A DNA stretch of 64,000 nucleotides, from contig NZ_CP132910.1 in NCBI RefSeq assembly GCF_030846775.1, forward strand, positions 1,894,001 to 1,958,000. Direction: 5' to 3'. A program made the position numbers and the translations under genes. The stretch is from Geothrix sp. 21YS21S-2. GTDB lineage: Bacteria > Acidobacteriota > Holophagae > Holophagales > Holophagaceae. The notes under the pieces were generated by a model. It made no database searches. It was not told where the DNA came from and saw only the letters and a list, made by a program, of their open reading frames with translations. Shown one piece after another: positions 45,293-53,468 of the stretch; the first letter of the stretch is position 1, and each line of letters starts with the position of its first letter.

Positions 45293-47779
45293 ATGCAAAG
45301 GCAACGCCACATAGGCTCTTCCGCTTCTCCGGGATGGCCGGTCGGTGCATTCAAGCTAATTGCCATTCTAGCGTTCCAAATGGCGTTCTTACCAGCTGGA
45401 GAACGGAGTATTTCAGCATCCGCCTTGGAGGTCGATCCCGGCACGGGGTGCGTCACGCTGCGAATCCCCCTGGGTCCCGGAGTGGGCGGTCCCGGCTTCA
45501 CGTACGTCCCCTCCCTGATCGGACGCTTCGCCCCGCATGCGGTACGCGGTGGATCCCCGGGGGCCCAGGTCCTCCTGGCGCCAACGGGCTTCGAATTGTC
45601 CCCGGGGCACCTCGATTGGCGGACCGGTCCCGGCGAATCCGGCGCGGATTCCCTGATGGCGCGATGGGTGTTTCCCGACGGATCGGGGGGAAGCACCGGA
45701 GGCCGGCGCGCGTCGGCGGATCCCCGGGAGATCCTCACGATCTTCGGATACGGCCCGGAGGTCTCCGCCTGCCAGATGGTGGCCGGCGTGGCGGGGGACC
45801 TTCTCCTTGCCCTGCCCGGTAGTTCCGGGCCGCGGACCGCTCCCTCCGCATTCCTGGTGATCCGGGGAGGACGGGCCTTCGAATACCGTCCCGGCCCATC
45901 CGGGACGGCCCGCTTCCGCCTCGCGGAGGTGCGCGACCCCTCCGGCGGCAGCCTGACCTTCACTTACGGTCCCAACCAGGTGGATTTCCTGGCGGCCGGG
46001 GACGGCACCCGGGTCCGCGTGGCGCTGGCGGGACGGAACCCCACCGCCCCGGTCCCCGCTCTCGCCAGTTCGGTCACGGACCCGCAGGCGCCCTCCCAGG
46101 CGTTTCTCGATACGGAAGCGCGCCTCCACATCACCTATGAAGGGGCGGGGTCCCTGGCCAGCTACACGGTCCTGGCCATGACACACCCGGACGAGGAGTC
46201 AGGCAAGGCCCTGGATGCCTTCCGCGATGGCCTTCAGGTCACCCACGTGCAGGATGAGGCCACCGGCGAATCCATCCGCATCGGTTACGGCAAGGGTCCG
46301 ACCGTCGAACACCCGGGTCCCCTCGGGACGCTTTCCTTCGCCCCCACGGTCCTGACGGACATCACTTCCGACCATTGCGCGCTTTCCATTGATTGGGAAG
46401 CCGCCCCGTGGCAGCGTCCGGAGCCCGGCGAGGGCCCGGCTTGGCGATTCTGCGCCACGGCGGTCCGGAAGCGGGAGGGTGCTGCCGCCGAGGAACCCAG
46501 CCGCCATTTCCGGCATTTCGCGCTCGGTCCCGGCGCCCCCTGCCAGACCCATGTCAGGAACCGCTGGAACCTTGGGGACCTGGCCGGCGACGGCGATGGA
46601 CCCATCCCCACCTTCGAACTGGACAGCCAGACGCTTTCCCTCGTACCCGTTCCTGGCCAACTGACGCGGTGGGTCCGCATGCAACCGGGCGACCCCGGAG
46701 ATCCCCCTGATCTCCACACCCTCGGCCGCCCCGGGCTCCGGGGAGGCGCGTTCCGCCAGCCTCTTCCCAAGTGGCCCGGAGGCATCTCCTATGACCCGGC
46801 CAAGGGAGAAGCGACCATGGAGGCCTTCTCTGGACGCACGCCGCCCCTGGGCGCCTCCGGCCGCGTGATGCAGCCCGGCGAAGCCCTGTTCCACGGCCCC
46901 GGCCTCCTGGCCCAGGAAATCGCGAAGAACCAGCAGGCCATCCAGGAAACCAGCCAACGAACCGCAGCCTTGATGGGGGCGGCCGTCCCTCAAGCGCTCT
47001 CAAGCGCCATGATGGCGCAGGCCCAATGGGACCTTCGGAAGGCAAACCTGGATGAGATGTTCCGAAACCAGCAACGGGCCCAACAGGCGGCGATTGAAAG
47101 GGCGAAGGAGGCGCATGCGAGGCAGGTCCAGGAGGCCATCGCGGCACCGACAGTCCCCACCCACCCATCGAATCTCGAAACGATCGAATACCTTCGCCCA
47201 CTCGCGACCTCGACGGGAGGCAAGGAGGGTTCGGCCCTGGTCCTGATCTGGGACTGGGTGGGACTGGGAGTGGTTGGGCCGTCTCATTCCGTGGGTCATG
47301 CTGCTTTGGCAATAAAGGGTTCCAGCAACGAATGGAAAATAATTCAAAGCCAATTCCCCCATGAACCTGGCGGCGTCCCCAAGCCTCTTGGCCCGAATGT
47401 ACTGATTTCACGTCCGAGTGACCTTATTCGAGAGGAGGGCGGCCGAAAGCCGGAAAGCGCTTTCCTGGTGTCAGTTCCTAACCTTGGGGGTCTGATAGGG
47501 GGGGCGATGGCCGATCTGGGAAAGGGTCAGTGGTTCATGAACCCGCCTTTCATGGGAAATTCGACCAACTGCGCCCATGGCATCATCCTGAGCCTACGCG
47601 ATGGAGGGGTGTCCCTGGGCGGCATGTGGGCGAACCAGACCCTTATCATCCCGGGAACACCTTACACGCCGCGTGACCTCCGAACAGCCCTGGCGAGGGA
47701 GGCCGAATTCAATGTGATCCACCCGTACAAAATTCATCACAAAAACGAGTTGGTTGATGAAATCGACTGGGGAAGGTAG
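45293..47779 (+). CDS. Exported Rhs/SpvB-like protein with C-terminal permuted NlpC/P60 (papain-fold) domain; candidate toxin
   Basis: 828 aa starting at the ATG after CAGGGGGATT. Residues 17-36 are a hydrophobic export signal. About 45-560 has the style of Rhs/SpvB N-terminal beta-sheet proteins: 'EVDPGTGCVTLRIPLGPGVGGPGFTYVPSLIG' and 'EVRDPSGGSLTFTYGPNQVDFLAAGDG', without clear YD repeats. A Gln/Ala-rich helical linker (about 560-640) leads to a terminal domain with 'SVGHAALAIKG' (H669) and 'NSTNCAHGI' (C760, H762). His before Cys is the order in circularly permuted NlpC/P60-like peptidases and acyltransferases. GC drops from about 73% near the start to about 52% at 47281-47400, as expected for a swapped toxin tip. 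Function as an effector is inference. Confidence 0.65.
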   Translation: MQRQRHIGSSASPGWPVGAFKLIAILAFQMAFLPAGERSISASALEVDPGTGCVTLRIPLGPGVGGPGFTYVPSLIGRFAPHAVRGGSPGAQVLLAPTGFELSPGHLDWRTGPGESGADSLMARWVFPDGSGGSTGGRRASADPREILTIFGYGPEVSACQMVAGVAGDLLLALPGSSGPRTAPSAFLVIRGGRAFEYRPGPSGTARFRLAEVRDPSGGSLTFTYGPNQVDFLAAGDGTRVRVALAGRNPTAPVPALASSVTDPQAPSQAFLDTEARLHITYEGAGSLASYTVLAMTHPDEESGKALDAFRDGLQVTHVQDEATGESIRIGYGKGPTVEHPGPLGTLSFAPTVLTDITSDHCALSIDWEAAPWQRPEPGEGPAWRFCATAVRKREGAAAEEPSRHFRHFALGPGAPCQTHVRNRWNLGDLAGDGDGPIPTFELDSQTLSLVPVPGQLTRWVRMQPGDPGDPPDLHTLGRPGLRGGAFRQPLPKWPGGISYDPAKGEATMEAFSGRTPPLGASGRVMQPGEALFHGPGLLAQEIAKNQQAIQETSQRTAALMGAAVPQALSSAMMAQAQWDLRKANLDEMFRNQQRAQQAAIERAKEAHARQVQEAIAAPTVPTHPSNLETIEYLRPLATSTGGKEGSALVLIWDWVGLGVVGPSHSVGHAALAIKGSSNEWKIIQSQFPHEPGGVPKPLGPNVLISRPSDLIREEGGRKPESAFLVSVPNLGGLIGGAMADLGKGQWFMNPPFMGNSTNCAHGIILSLRDGGVSLGGMWANQTLIIPGTPYTPRDLRTALAREAEFNVIHPYKIHHKNELVDEIDWGR

Positions 47780-47781
47780 GT

Positions 47782-48468
47782 ATGCAAATCCCATACGTTC
47801 TGCTCCTCGGCAGTTCCCTTGCATTGGCTGGCGCCGTCCCCTCAGAACCCATGGGGTTGGGATCTGGCCAGCGCGGTCTGATCTTCACAAGGCTCAACGC
47901 TCTGGATCCACAGGACAAGACGTGCACCATCGTCATCGCCTACAACAGGAACCCTGGCTTTCCAGTGGTTTCAGGGTATTTGCAGAATGATCCCCTGACC
48001 GTAACCCTCCATCGGGAGACGCTCACCCCTGAATTTGAAAAGACGCTTCCACCCAAGTTCTGGTCAGGATGGTTGTCACTCGGCCTCTTCTCCTTCGACA
48101 CCGACGCCGCCTTCGACGGCCGGGATCTCTACCGCATCGAGAAGGGCCACATCCGCATCTACCCGTACATCGCCCAGCAGGAGGCGAGGAAGCAGTACGG
48201 GCTCAGGGAGAACGAGATCTTCCTCGGTGCCTTCGACGGCAAGGTGTTCTACTGGGTCAAAGGGCAGCCCAGGGCGGTGTACTTCCGGGCGGGAAACCAA
48301 ATCCGCCGGTTCCAGCTCGGCAAGCGGGTCACGGAGCCTTTGGGGATGGCCAGGGGGGATCCGAAGGGGGACCTGGCCCTCTATACCGTGATGCTGCCTT
48401 CGGGCTGGTTCTCCACGACCCCGAGGACCCTGGGGTGGTTGGTTTTGGACCTGAAGGACGCCCAATAA
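47782..48468 (+). CDS. Small exported protein directly downstream of the effector-like gene; candidate immunity protein
   Basis: 228 aa with a signal peptide (MQIPYVLLLGSSLALAGAVPS). I do not recognise a family. The mature protein is rich in aromatic and charged residues, with beta-type segments ('TCTIVIAYNRNPGFPVVSGYL', 'LYRIEKGHIRIYPYI', 'FYWVKGQPRAVYFRAGNQIRRF'). The ATG lies 2 bp after the previous stop, so it is cotranscribed and coupled. Small exported companion genes in this position are usually immunity proteins when the toxin acts in the periplasm. GC is lower at its 5' end and returns to genome level at the 3' end. Confidence 0.6.
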   Translation: MQIPYVLLLGSSLALAGAVPSEPMGLGSGQRGLIFTRLNALDPQDKTCTIVIAYNRNPGFPVVSGYLQNDPLTVTLHRETLTPEFEKTLPPKFWSGWLSLGLFSFDTDAAFDGRDLYRIEKGHIRIYPYIAQQEARKQYGLRENEIFLGAFDGKVFYWVKGQPRAVYFRAGNQIRRFQLGKRVTEPLGMARGDPKGDLALYTVMLPSGWFSTTPRTLGWLVLDLKDAQ

Positions 48469-48494
48469 AGGGCTAAATATGCCAAGAAAGCCCT
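48469..48494 (+). terminator. Weak hairpin after the candidate immunity gene
   Basis: AGGGCT (48469-48474) pairs with AGCCCT (48489-48494) across a 14-nt loop just after the stop codon. The following bases are only mildly T-rich (TTTGAATGTCCTTTTCG about 15 nt later), so terminator strength is doubtful. Confidence 0.3.
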
Positions 48495-48638
48495 ATCTCT
48501 GAGCCCCTTTGAATGTCCTTTTCGCATCTTCGTTCAAGTTCTCTCCTCTTCCATCGGCGCCATCAGTTAGGCTGACGGCATGCGTCTGGAAAATCGCTTG
48601 GCGCATGGGTACAGAAGGCTCGCAGAGGAACGTGAAGA

Positions 48639-49154
48639 ATGCGGAAAGAATCGACCCCAATCCCTTCAGGGGACACCCGTGACCCCTTCCATCTCCACCC
48701 GGTCTGGGACCGCCGGATCCTCCCTTTCGCCTGCGGTTGTGGCATGGCGGCATCGCTGTTCTGGTCCGCCTACCTGCGGCGGGGCCAGGGTTTCTGGCTC
48801 CCTGCGGGGGTGTCGGTGGCGGGCCTGCTGGTCCTGGGCCACTACTTCCTGATCAGCCGGTTCTTCTCCTGGCGTGAAATGATCCGGGAGGACGACAAGG
48901 TGGTCCTGATGGCGGGCCGGCTTCCCTTTGGCCTGGCAACGCGGTTCTTCATTAAGGCTTTTCCCCCCATCCGGGATGGCAGCCTGAAAATCCCCTTGGG
49001 GTTCATTCGCTTGGAATGGCTTGGCAACCAATTGCTCCTGCACGGCCATCCCCGGGGCGACGTCTGTCTGGCCCGTGGCCGGAATGCCCGGCTGGCCGCG
49101 GAATGGCTCCGGGCGCAGGGGGTGCCGGAGCCGACGGGCCCGCCCCCGCCGTGA
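48639..49154 (+). CDS. Small membrane protein of unknown function
   Basis: 171 aa with GAGGAACGTGAAGA upstream of the ATG. Two hydrophobic helices lie around residues 28-46 and 54-72 ('FACGCGMAASLFWSAYL', 'GVSVAGLLVLGHYFLI'), followed by a soluble C-terminal part of about 100 aa ('KVVLMAGRLPFGLATRFFIKAFPPIRDGSLKIPLGFIRLEW') that resembles a PH-like or bPH beta domain in general character. I do not recognise a family. It is followed 55 bp later by the DUF3667-like gene in the same direction. Confidence 0.6.
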   Translation: MRKESTPIPSGDTRDPFHLHPVWDRRILPFACGCGMAASLFWSAYLRRGQGFWLPAGVSVAGLLVLGHYFLISRFFSWREMIREDDKVVLMAGRLPFGLATRFFIKAFPPIRDGSLKIPLGFIRLEWLGNQLLLHGHPRGDVCLARGRNARLAAEWLRAQGVPEPTGPPPP

Positions 49155-49209
49155 TCCGGCCATGGGACCGAACGATCCGGCCCGATGCTATGGTTGGGTA
49201 TCCACTTCC

Positions 49210-50064
49210 ATGGCGAGTCCCATGCAACCTCTTCCCGCGCTGGAACCCTGTCTCGATTGCGGCACGCCGCTCCACGGCCGCTTCTGCTCCCGGTGCGGGC
49301 AGCCCCGGCAGGACCGGGACCTGCGGCTGAGGCACGTGGTGGGCGAGGTGGTCGCGGAGGTCTTCAGCCTGGACAACCGCATCCTGACCTCCCTGAGGCT
49401 GCTCTTCCTGCGGCCGGGCCAGCTCACGCTGGAATACTTCGCGGGGCGCAGGGCGCGGTTCCTGCCTCCCTTCCGGCTCTACGTCTTCGTCAGCTTCCTG
49501 CTGTTCCTGCTCCTGGGCTCCGGTCCCTCCTCGGTCGCCACCCAGGGAAAGGCCGAGACCAACATCGTGATCAACCTCGGTGATGACGCCGGGAAGCAGA
49601 ACCCGGCCATGCAGGAGAAGGCGGGGCGCCTCAAGCGGGGCATCGAGAAGGCCGTGGAGAACCCGCGGGCGTTCAAGGCCGCCCTCCTGGTTTGGCTCTC
49701 GCGGGTGATGTTCCTGCTGCTCCCGGCCTTCGCGGGGCTCCTCTTCCTGTTCCACCCGCGAAGCGGCACCTACTATGTGGAGCACGTGATCTTCTCGCTG
49801 CACTTCCACACGTTCGCCTTCAGCGTGTTCCTGGCACAGGGGCTCCTGGGCCTGGTTCCCCTGGGCTGGGTGCGCCTTGCGGGGGGGCTGCTGACCCTGG
49901 CCCTGCCGGTCCACCTGTGCCTCGCCCTGAAGCGGGTCCACGGGGGCCCCGGCTGGAAGCGGCACCTCAAGGGCATCGCCCTGACGGCGATCTACGTCGT
50001 CGTCGTGGGCGCGGCGCTTCTGGGCGTCGTGCTCTGGGTGATCACAAGGAGCCTGTCCACGTAA
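49210..50064 (+). CDS. DUF3667-like membrane protein with N-terminal zinc ribbon
   Basis: 284 aa. The start is the ATG at 49210, just before the zinc-ribbon motif 'CLDCGTPLHGRFCSRCGQ'. This is followed by 'VFSLDNRILTSLRLLFLRPGQLTLEYFAGRRARFLPPFRLYVFVSFLLFLLL', a block typical of the DUF3667 family, then a charged loop and three more hydrophobic helices. The function of this family is unknown; the ribbon is cytoplasmic. It may be cotranscribed with the small membrane protein upstream. Confidence 0.82.
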   Translation: MASPMQPLPALEPCLDCGTPLHGRFCSRCGQPRQDRDLRLRHVVGEVVAEVFSLDNRILTSLRLLFLRPGQLTLEYFAGRRARFLPPFRLYVFVSFLLFLLLGSGPSSVATQGKAETNIVINLGDDAGKQNPAMQEKAGRLKRGIEKAVENPRAFKAALLVWLSRVMFLLLPAFAGLLFLFHPRSGTYYVEHVIFSLHFHTFAFSVFLAQGLLGLVPLGWVRLAGGLLTLALPVHLCLALKRVHGGPGWKRHLKGIALTAIYVVVVGAALLGVVLWVITRSLST

Positions 50065-50074
50065 CAGGGGGCCC

Positions 50075-51247
50075 CTACGTATCCCTGAGGCGCTCGTCCG
50101 AAGCCCCCACCACCGTGGCGCTGTTCACCAGGAGCATGGGGAAGTGGCTCTCCTCCTCCACGGGGGCGTCGTGGGCGCCGAACCTGCAGTTGCGCAGCAC
50201 CAGGAAGCCGTCGTGGTTGGCCAGGTAGTCCGAGACCCGGATGTCCTCCTCGATGGCGAGGCTGCCGGTGACGGTGCCGCCTTCCAGGAGGAACGAGACG
50301 CGATGCACATGATACTGGGCGGTGGGCTCGGGCAGCTGGAGGAGGGCCAGGTCGCAGTCGGGCATCACCAGGAGGGCCTTCCCCCGGCGCAGCGCGAAGA
50401 ACCGCAGCTCCATCTCGAGGTAGGGCAGGATGACGCCGGTGAGCTTGAGCATGTCGCCGGAGAGGTTCAGGTACTCCAAGAACCCGTGCATGGTGGGCAC
50501 GTGGAAGGTTCCCCTGATCCAGCCGCCGGTGGTGTAGATGACGGAGGGGATGCCCCGCAGCGGGGGATGGTACTTGGTCTTGCGCGCGGGGGCGCCCTTG
50601 CCGGATTCCCCGATGGGGCGGGGCGCGTTGTAGTCCACCGTGGTGGTGACCTTGAGCATGCCCAGGAGGGTGGAGCCGGTACCGGGCTCGTCCAGCTCGA
50701 TGCCGCCGCCGATGTCGCCCTTGAGCACCGCCGGGTCCATGCCGAGGGCCCCCTCGAAGGTGGCGCCCATGATGTTGGCCCCCCGGAACATGGCTCCCCG
50801 GAGGAAGGCCCGGCCGAAGTTGGCGTCGGCCAGCACGGCGCGGCGGAAATCCGTGCCGCTGCACTTGGCGAAGTGGAGGTCGGCCTTGGCCAGGTCGGAC
50901 TGGGTGAAGTCGGCCTGGGAGAGGTCCGCCTGGCGGAGACTGGCCTGCACCATCTTGGCGTTGGTCATGTTGGCTTCGACCAGGATGGCCTTCTGCAGGT
51001 TGGCGTGGGAAAGGTCGGAGCCCGAGAGGTTCGTGCCCGAGAGGTCCGCCTCGTAGAGGATCGCCCGGGTCAGGTTGGTGTCCAGGAAGTGGGAGCCCTG
51101 GAGGCGGCAGGACGTCATGTCCGCCCCGCTCAGGTTCGTCTTCCTGAAGTCGATCCCCCGCAGGTCCAGACCGGACAGGTTCGCGAACTCCAGAGATACC
51201 TTGTTCTTAACGTGTTCGATGACCTCATCCCGCGTCAGTTCGGCCAT
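50075..51247 (-). CDS. Pentapeptide-repeat protein with a distinct C-terminal domain
   Basis: 390 aa. Residues about 17-175 consist of A(D/N)LxX pentapeptide repeats ('ANLSGLDLRGIDFRKTNLSGADM...'), which fold into a right-handed quadrilateral beta-helix. The remaining 210 aa are different: 'GIPSVIYTTGGWIRGTFHVPTMHGFLEYLNLSGDMLKLTGV', then 'VSFLLEGGTVTGSLAIEEDIRVSDYLANHDGFLVLRNC' and 'MLLVNSATVVGA'. The latter resembles a small beta-rich domain with an 'RxSDyL' motif seen in other proteins of unknown function; I cannot name it with certainty. No signal peptide, so cytoplasmic. It lies downstream of the MetX-like gene (60 bp). Confidence 0.78.
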   Translation of the reverse strand: MAELTRDEVIEHVKNKVSLEFANLSGLDLRGIDFRKTNLSGADMTSCRLQGSHFLDTNLTRAILYEADLSGTNLSGSDLSHANLQKAILVEANMTNAKMVQASLRQADLSQADFTQSDLAKADLHFAKCSGTDFRRAVLADANFGRAFLRGAMFRGANIMGATFEGALGMDPAVLKGDIGGGIELDEPGTGSTLLGMLKVTTTVDYNAPRPIGESGKGAPARKTKYHPPLRGIPSVIYTTGGWIRGTFHVPTMHGFLEYLNLSGDMLKLTGVILPYLEMELRFFALRRGKALLVMPDCDLALLQLPEPTAQYHVHRVSFLLEGGTVTGSLAIEEDIRVSDYLANHDGFLVLRNCRFGAHDAPVEEESHFPMLLVNSATVVGASDERLRDT

Positions 51248-51306
51248 GGCACAACTCTCCCCGGGTTTCGAAGCACACCGCAATATGGGGCGATTGAGTC
51301 TCTCCG

Positions 51307-52326
51307 TCAATGCCCGGACATGAAGGTGCGCACGGCCTGGCCCACGTTCCCGCTCTCGACCCGCAGGCTTCGGTGGCCGAAGCTCCCTTCCAGGGTCAGC
51401 GTCCGGGCCTTCAGGAGCGCCGCGAACGCGAGGGCCGGGCCGGGGGTGACGGTCTGATCGGAAGCGGCCACCACCACCAGGACCTGGGCCTTCACGGCGG
51501 CGGCCGCCTTCTCCATGGAACCGCCGAAGCCCTCGGCGATGTCCAGGCCGATCATGGCCTCGCCCTGGCGGACCTGGTCGCACGCGTCGAAGGCGGGATC
51601 CCGGGCGTACCGCGCCAGGTCCGCGTCCACCTGGGCCCGGGTGCCGCCGGCGTTCACCTGGGCCGGGGTGCCCAGGGTGAGGTTGGACAGGCCCGCGCGC
51701 AGGGCCCGGGCGGGATTCTCCGCATAGTCGCCGCCCTGCCAGCCGGCGTCGCCGGTGATGGCGAGGTTCATGGTGCGCCACAGCAGGACGTCGTAGGGGG
51801 CCAGGCGCGGGGAGCCCAGGATGGGCACGGCCCTGTCCATGAAGTCCGGGTAGGACACCAGCCACTGGAAGGTCTGCATGCCGCCCATGGAGATGCCCAT
51901 GACCGCCCGCAGGTGGCCGATGCCCAGGACCTTGAGCATCCGGCGCTGGCTCTCCACCATGTCCCGCACCGAGATGCGCGGGAACCTCATGCGGGGCTGG
52001 CGGACGCTGTTGGACGGGGAGGTGGAGACCCCGTCGGCCAGTGCGTCCACGAGGATCACGAAGGCGCCGGGACAATCGAAGACGCGCCCCGGACCCACCT
52101 GGCCCAGGAGCTCCCGGGTGGTCCCCCCGTACCAGGAGGGGACGAGGACGGCGTTGGACCCGGCGGCGTCGAGCTCCCCGAAGGTGCGGTAGCCCACGCG
52201 GCAGTCCTGGAGGACTTCGCCGCTCGTCAGCGGCAGGTCGCCGATGGAAACGAACTTCTGCTCCTGGGCCGCGCACCCGAAGGCCAGGACGAGGAACGCC
52301 AGGAAGGTGCGCAGGTGGATGGCCAT
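51307..52326 (-). CDS. Exported alpha/beta hydrolase of the homoserine O-acetyltransferase (MetX)-like family
   Basis: 339 aa beginning at a signal peptide (MAIHLRTFLAFLVLAFGCAAQ). The nucleophile elbow is 'GISMGGMQTFQW', and 'YRTFGELDAAGSNAVLVPSWYGGTT' plus 'SVRDMVESQRRMLKVLGIGHLRAVMG' are MetX-like blocks. A late 'ASDQTVTPGPALAFAALL' carries the catalytic Asp and 'GSFGHRSL' the His. Because it is exported and away from methionine genes, a biosynthetic role is unlikely; it more likely hydrolyses or transfers acyl groups in the periplasm. The gene is 23 bp downstream of the HtrA-type protease gene. Confidence 0.83.
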   Translation of the reverse strand: MAIHLRTFLAFLVLAFGCAAQEQKFVSIGDLPLTSGEVLQDCRVGYRTFGELDAAGSNAVLVPSWYGGTTRELLGQVGPGRVFDCPGAFVILVDALADGVSTSPSNSVRQPRMRFPRISVRDMVESQRRMLKVLGIGHLRAVMGISMGGMQTFQWLVSYPDFMDRAVPILGSPRLAPYDVLLWRTMNLAITGDAGWQGGDYAENPARALRAGLSNLTLGTPAQVNAGGTRAQVDADLARYARDPAFDACDQVRQGEAMIGLDIAEGFGGSMEKAAAAVKAQVLVVVAASDQTVTPGPALAFAALLKARTLTLEGSFGHRSLRVESGNVGQAVRTFMSGH

Positions 52327-52348
52327 GGGGCCATGATCCCACATCCGC

Positions 52349-53443
52349 TCAGATCCTGCCGGGCTCCAGGTCCAGGTTCAGCCTGACGCGCTTGCCGTCG
52401 CGCAGGACCTCCAGCTGGAGACGCCCGCCGGAGGGTTCCGCCTCGGCCAGGTCCAGGAGGCGGTCCATGTCCTTCACAGCCGCCCCGTTGACGCCCACGA
52501 TCACGTCGCCCAGGGCGTAGCCCCGGCCCTGGCGGGTCAGGCCCCGCAGCCCGGCCCGCTCCGCGGAGCCGCCCTGCCGCACCCGGCCCACGATGACCCC
52601 GGGCGGCACGTTGATGGAGGCCGCCCAGCCCTCCGGGAGGGGGTCGAAGCCCAGGTCGACCCGCACGGGCCGGCCCTTCGAGATGAGCTGCGGGACGATG
52701 CGGTTGATGGTGTCCACCGGCACGGCGAAGCCGATGCCCGCGGAGCTGCCCGAGGTGCTCTGGATCGCGGTGTTGATGCCGATGAGCCGGCCCGCGCTGT
52801 CCAGCAGGGGGCCGCCGGAATTGCCGGGGTTGATGGCCGCGTCGGTCTGGATCACGCCGGTGATGCGCCGGCGGGTGGCGCTCTGGATCTCGCGGCCCAG
52901 GGCCGACACCACGCCGGTGGTGAGGGTCTGGTCCAGCCCGAAGGGATTGCCGATGGCCATGACCCCCTGGCCCACCTGCAGGTCGGCGGACGTGCCCAGG
53001 GGCAGGGGCCTCAGCTTGGCCGAGGCGCCGTCCTGGAGCAGGAGCACGGCCAGGTCCTTCTCCGGGGCCACGCCGATGACCCTGGCCTTGTGCCGGCTGC
53101 CGTCGGCCAGGGCCGCCTCGACCTCCTGGGCGTCCTGGATCACGTGGTAGTTGGTGACGATGTGCCCGCCGGAGTCCCAGATGAACCCCGAGCCGGTGCC
53201 GGTGGGCACGGCCTGCACGTCCAGGGAGAAGAGGTCCTGCTGGTAGGCCAGGCTGGTGAGGTAGACCACGGAGGCGCGGGCCTCCCGGAACCGGTCCACG
53301 ACGCTCTGCTCGGCGGCGGGCAGGGCGCCCCGCGGGGTCACCGGGCGCGGCGCGGCGGGGCCCCTCGCAGCCCCCTGGCCGGCGCACCAGCCGATGACGA
53401 GGCCCGAGGCCAGGATGAACAGGATGGCTGCGGCTTTTCGCAT
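52349..53443 (-). CDS. HtrA/DegS-type trypsin-like serine protease with PDZ domain
   Basis: 364 aa with an N-terminal membrane anchor or signal ('KAAAILFILASGLVIGWCAG'). The catalytic triad is visible: His in 'HIVTNYHVIQDA', Asp in 'PEKDLAVLLLQ' and Ser in 'AAINPGNSGGPLLD'. A single C-terminal PDZ domain (about 265-355, 'GRGYALGDVIVGVNGAAVKDMDRLLDL') follows. One PDZ domain and an uncleaved N-terminal helix suit DegS-like periplasmic quality-control proteases. It is probably cotranscribed with the MetX-like and pentapeptide genes downstream. Confidence 0.92.
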   Translation of the reverse strand: MRKAAAILFILASGLVIGWCAGQGAARGPAAPRPVTPRGALPAAEQSVVDRFREARASVVYLTSLAYQQDLFSLDVQAVPTGTGSGFIWDSGGHIVTNYHVIQDAQEVEAALADGSRHKARVIGVAPEKDLAVLLLQDGASAKLRPLPLGTSADLQVGQGVMAIGNPFGLDQTLTTGVVSALGREIQSATRRRITGVIQTDAAINPGNSGGPLLDSAGRLIGINTAIQSTSGSSAGIGFAVPVDTINRIVPQLISKGRPVRVDLGFDPLPEGWAASINVPPGVIVGRVRQGGSAERAGLRGLTRQGRGYALGDVIVGVNGAAVKDMDRLLDLAEAEPSGGRLQLEVLRDGKRVRLNLDLEPGRI

Positions 53444-53468
53444 GGGGTTCCCACCTTGCATGGCCCCA

